In this document: one piece after another, positions 20,879 through 21,880 of the stretch
Numbering within the stretch: position 1 is the stretch's first letter
Layout of the letters: the number at the start of each line of letters is the position of its first letter
Source of the DNA: DATARH01 sp036489765
GTDB lineage: Bacteria; Pseudomonadota; Alphaproteobacteria; ATCC43930; CGMCC-115725
Direction of reading: 5' to 3'
Assembly (NCBI GenBank): GCA_036489765.1
Contig: DASXFE010000075.1
Span: forward strand, 1 to 21,880
DNA: 21,880 nucleotides
The notes under the pieces: model-generated
Told to the model about the DNA's origin: nothing
Database searches by the model: none
What the model saw: only the letters and a program-made list of their open reading frames with translations
Program-made: the position numbers and the translations under genes

Positions 20879-20964
20879 GTCATTGCGAGGAGCGGAGCGA
20901 CGCGGCAATCTCGGGCCGGTTAGCCTCCTGCGGGCCGAGATTGCTTCGCTTCGCTCGCAATGAC
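20879..20964. repeat. Dispersed inverted-repeat element (GTCATTGCGAG type)
   Basis: The outer arms GTCATTGCGAG (20879-20889) and CTCGCAATGAC (20954-20964) are exact complements. Inner parts GCAATCTCGG and CCGAGATTGC also pair. Elements with these ends, whose accidental translation reads CHCERSEAIS, are scattered through many alphaproteobacterial genomes. It occupies most of the gap between two divergent genes. Confidence 0.85.
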
Positions 20965-20983
20965 AACCGGGATGGAGTGATAA

Positions 20984-21880
20984 ATGACTGACGGCGCGCG
21001 GCTTTCCAACGAGTTTCCGATCCCCGAGCGGATGAAGGCCTGGGTGCTCGACGGTCCCGAGGAGATCCGCCTGACCGAAAAGCCGGTGCCGGAGCCGGGT
21101 GCCGCCGAGGTGCTGGTGCGCATCGACGCGGTCGCGGTCTGCGCCACCGACCTCGAAGTCGTGAAGCACGGCGTCCCGGCGATGGTCGACGGCGAACTGC
21201 CGTTCCACAAGAATTTCACGTTCGGGCACGAGTACATGGGCACGGTCGTCAAGCTCGGCCCCAATGTCGACGAATACGCGCCCGGCGACCGCGTCACGGT
21301 CGAGGTTCATGCCGGGTGCGGGCGCTGCGAGCGCTGCCGCGAGGGCATGTACACGTCTTGTCTAAACTACGGGAGCCGCGCTAAAGGGCACCGCGCCAAC
21401 GGGTTCACAACCGATGGCGGGTTCGCCGAATACGCGATCAACAACGTCAACACCCTCGTTCATGTGCCCGAGGACATGAGCGACGCCGAGGCGACGCTGG
21501 TCGTCACCGCCGGCACCTCGATGTACGGGCTCGACGTGCTCGGCGGCATCATCGCCGGCGAAGCGGTCGTGGTGACGGGGCCGGGGCCGATCGGGCTTTT
21601 GGGCGTAGGCGTCGCCAAGGCGCTCGGAGCCGATCCGGTGATCCTCACGGGGACGCGCGAGTCGCGCCTCGAATTAGGGCGCAAACTCGGCGCCGACTAC
21701 ACGATCAACGCGCGCGAGGAAGACCCCGTCGCCGCGGTCAGGCGGATCACCAAGGGCAAAGGCGTCCAGTTTGTCGTCGAGTGCTCGGGCGCGCCCAACG
21801 CGCTCAACGAGGCGGCGCAGATGGTCAACCGCGGTGGCCGCATCTGCCTCGCCGCCTTTCCGCACGAGCCGGTGCCCGTC
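20984..21880 (+). CDS. Zinc-dependent alcohol dehydrogenase family protein, 3' end missing
   Basis: A medium-chain dehydrogenase, open to the right edge after 299 codons (family about 340-390). The catalytic zinc site includes C53 in VAVCATDLE and H82-E83 in FGHEYMG. The structural zinc site is CGRCERCREGMYTSC, with cysteines at 112, 115, 118 and 126. The cofactor fold has VVVTGPGPIGLLGVGVAKALGA (from its start), and GGRICLAAFP follows. It would oxidise an alcohol or polyol with NAD(P); the sequence resembles threonine or sorbitol dehydrogenase branches, but the substrate is not determined. GGAG lies seven bases before the ATG. It diverges from the NDUFA9-like gene, with a dispersed repeat in the shared upstream region. 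Confidence 0.9.
   Translation, partial: MTDGARLSNEFPIPERMKAWVLDGPEEIRLTEKPVPEPGAAEVLVRIDAVAVCATDLEVVKHGVPAMVDGELPFHKNFTFGHEYMGTVVKLGPNVDEYAPGDRVTVEVHAGCGRCERCREGMYTSCLNYGSRAKGHRANGFTTDGGFAEYAINNVNTLVHVPEDMSDAEATLVVTAGTSMYGLDVLGGIIAGEAVVVTGPGPIGLLGVGVAKALGADPVILTGTRESRLELGRKLGADYTINAREEDPVAAVRRITKGKGVQFVVECSGAPNALNEAAQMVNRGGRICLAAFPHEPVPV

Noticed and set aside
20852..21310. Extension of the NDUFA9-like frame upstream of its ATG
   Set aside because: The added residues derive from the dispersed repeat (CHCERSEAIS-type peptide) and from the antisense of the dehydrogenase gene.
1..21880. CRISPR arrays, tRNA/rRNA genes, integrases, transposases or prophage genes
   Set aside because: No regularly spaced repeats, RNA gene hallmarks or mobile-element proteins were recognised on either strand.

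Overview
The window is high-GC, gene-dense bacterial DNA, most likely from an alphaproteobacterium. The support for that is: a CobK-type corrinoid reductase, a ugp glycerol-3-phosphate importer set, a complex-I NDUFA9-like protein, a GGAAC-N16-CGTT promoter of the EcfG general-stress type, and dispersed palindromic repeats of the kind common in alphaproteobacteria. The genus cannot be told from sequence reading alone. No rRNA, tRNA, CRISPR array, insertion sequence or cobalamin riboswitch was seen. No stretch without a gene exceeds 300 bases; the longest (11930-12163, 234 bp) holds a decayed toxin-antitoxin remnant.

Positions 1-6058 and 9183-10885 form a cobalamin (B12) region. cobT (cut by the left edge) diverges from a tightly overlapping set cobS - alpha-ribazole phosphatase - cobU, which together build the nucleotide loop. 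This set is followed by an unusual 197-residue miniature relative of the cobaltochelatase subunit CobN. cbiB faces it on the minus strand and diverges from cbiX (two-domain cobaltochelatase) and an uncharacterised 312-residue protein. cobK (minus) and cobA (plus) lie about 3 kb further on. Between them sit a GT39/ArnT-like membrane glycosyltransferase overlapping a hexose-6-phosphate mutarotase, and a secreted ankyrin protein overlapping cobK.

Positions 10886-15810 hold, all on the minus strand, a ugpB-ugpA-ugpE importer set, a GNAT acetyltransferase translationally coupled to ugpE, the remnant of a Phd/PIN toxin-antitoxin module, and ugpC. A 122-bp inverted repeat separates ugpB from ugpA.

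Positions 15888-21880 hold a YgjP-type zinc metallopeptidase, a secreted peptidoglycan-binding-domain protein with an EcfG-like promoter and an intrinsic terminator, an AmpG-like permease, two tandem cyclophilins (one exported, one cytoplasmic), an NDUFA9-like NAD(P)-binding protein, and a zinc alcohol dehydrogenase cut by the right edge. Three of the dispersed repeats sit in gaps between genes and a fourth has been absorbed into the 3' end of a coding sequence.

The strongest candidates for something undescribed are the miniature CobN, which has lost the most conserved CobN motifs but keeps an intact frame in the B12 operon, and the uncharacterised protein behind cbiX.
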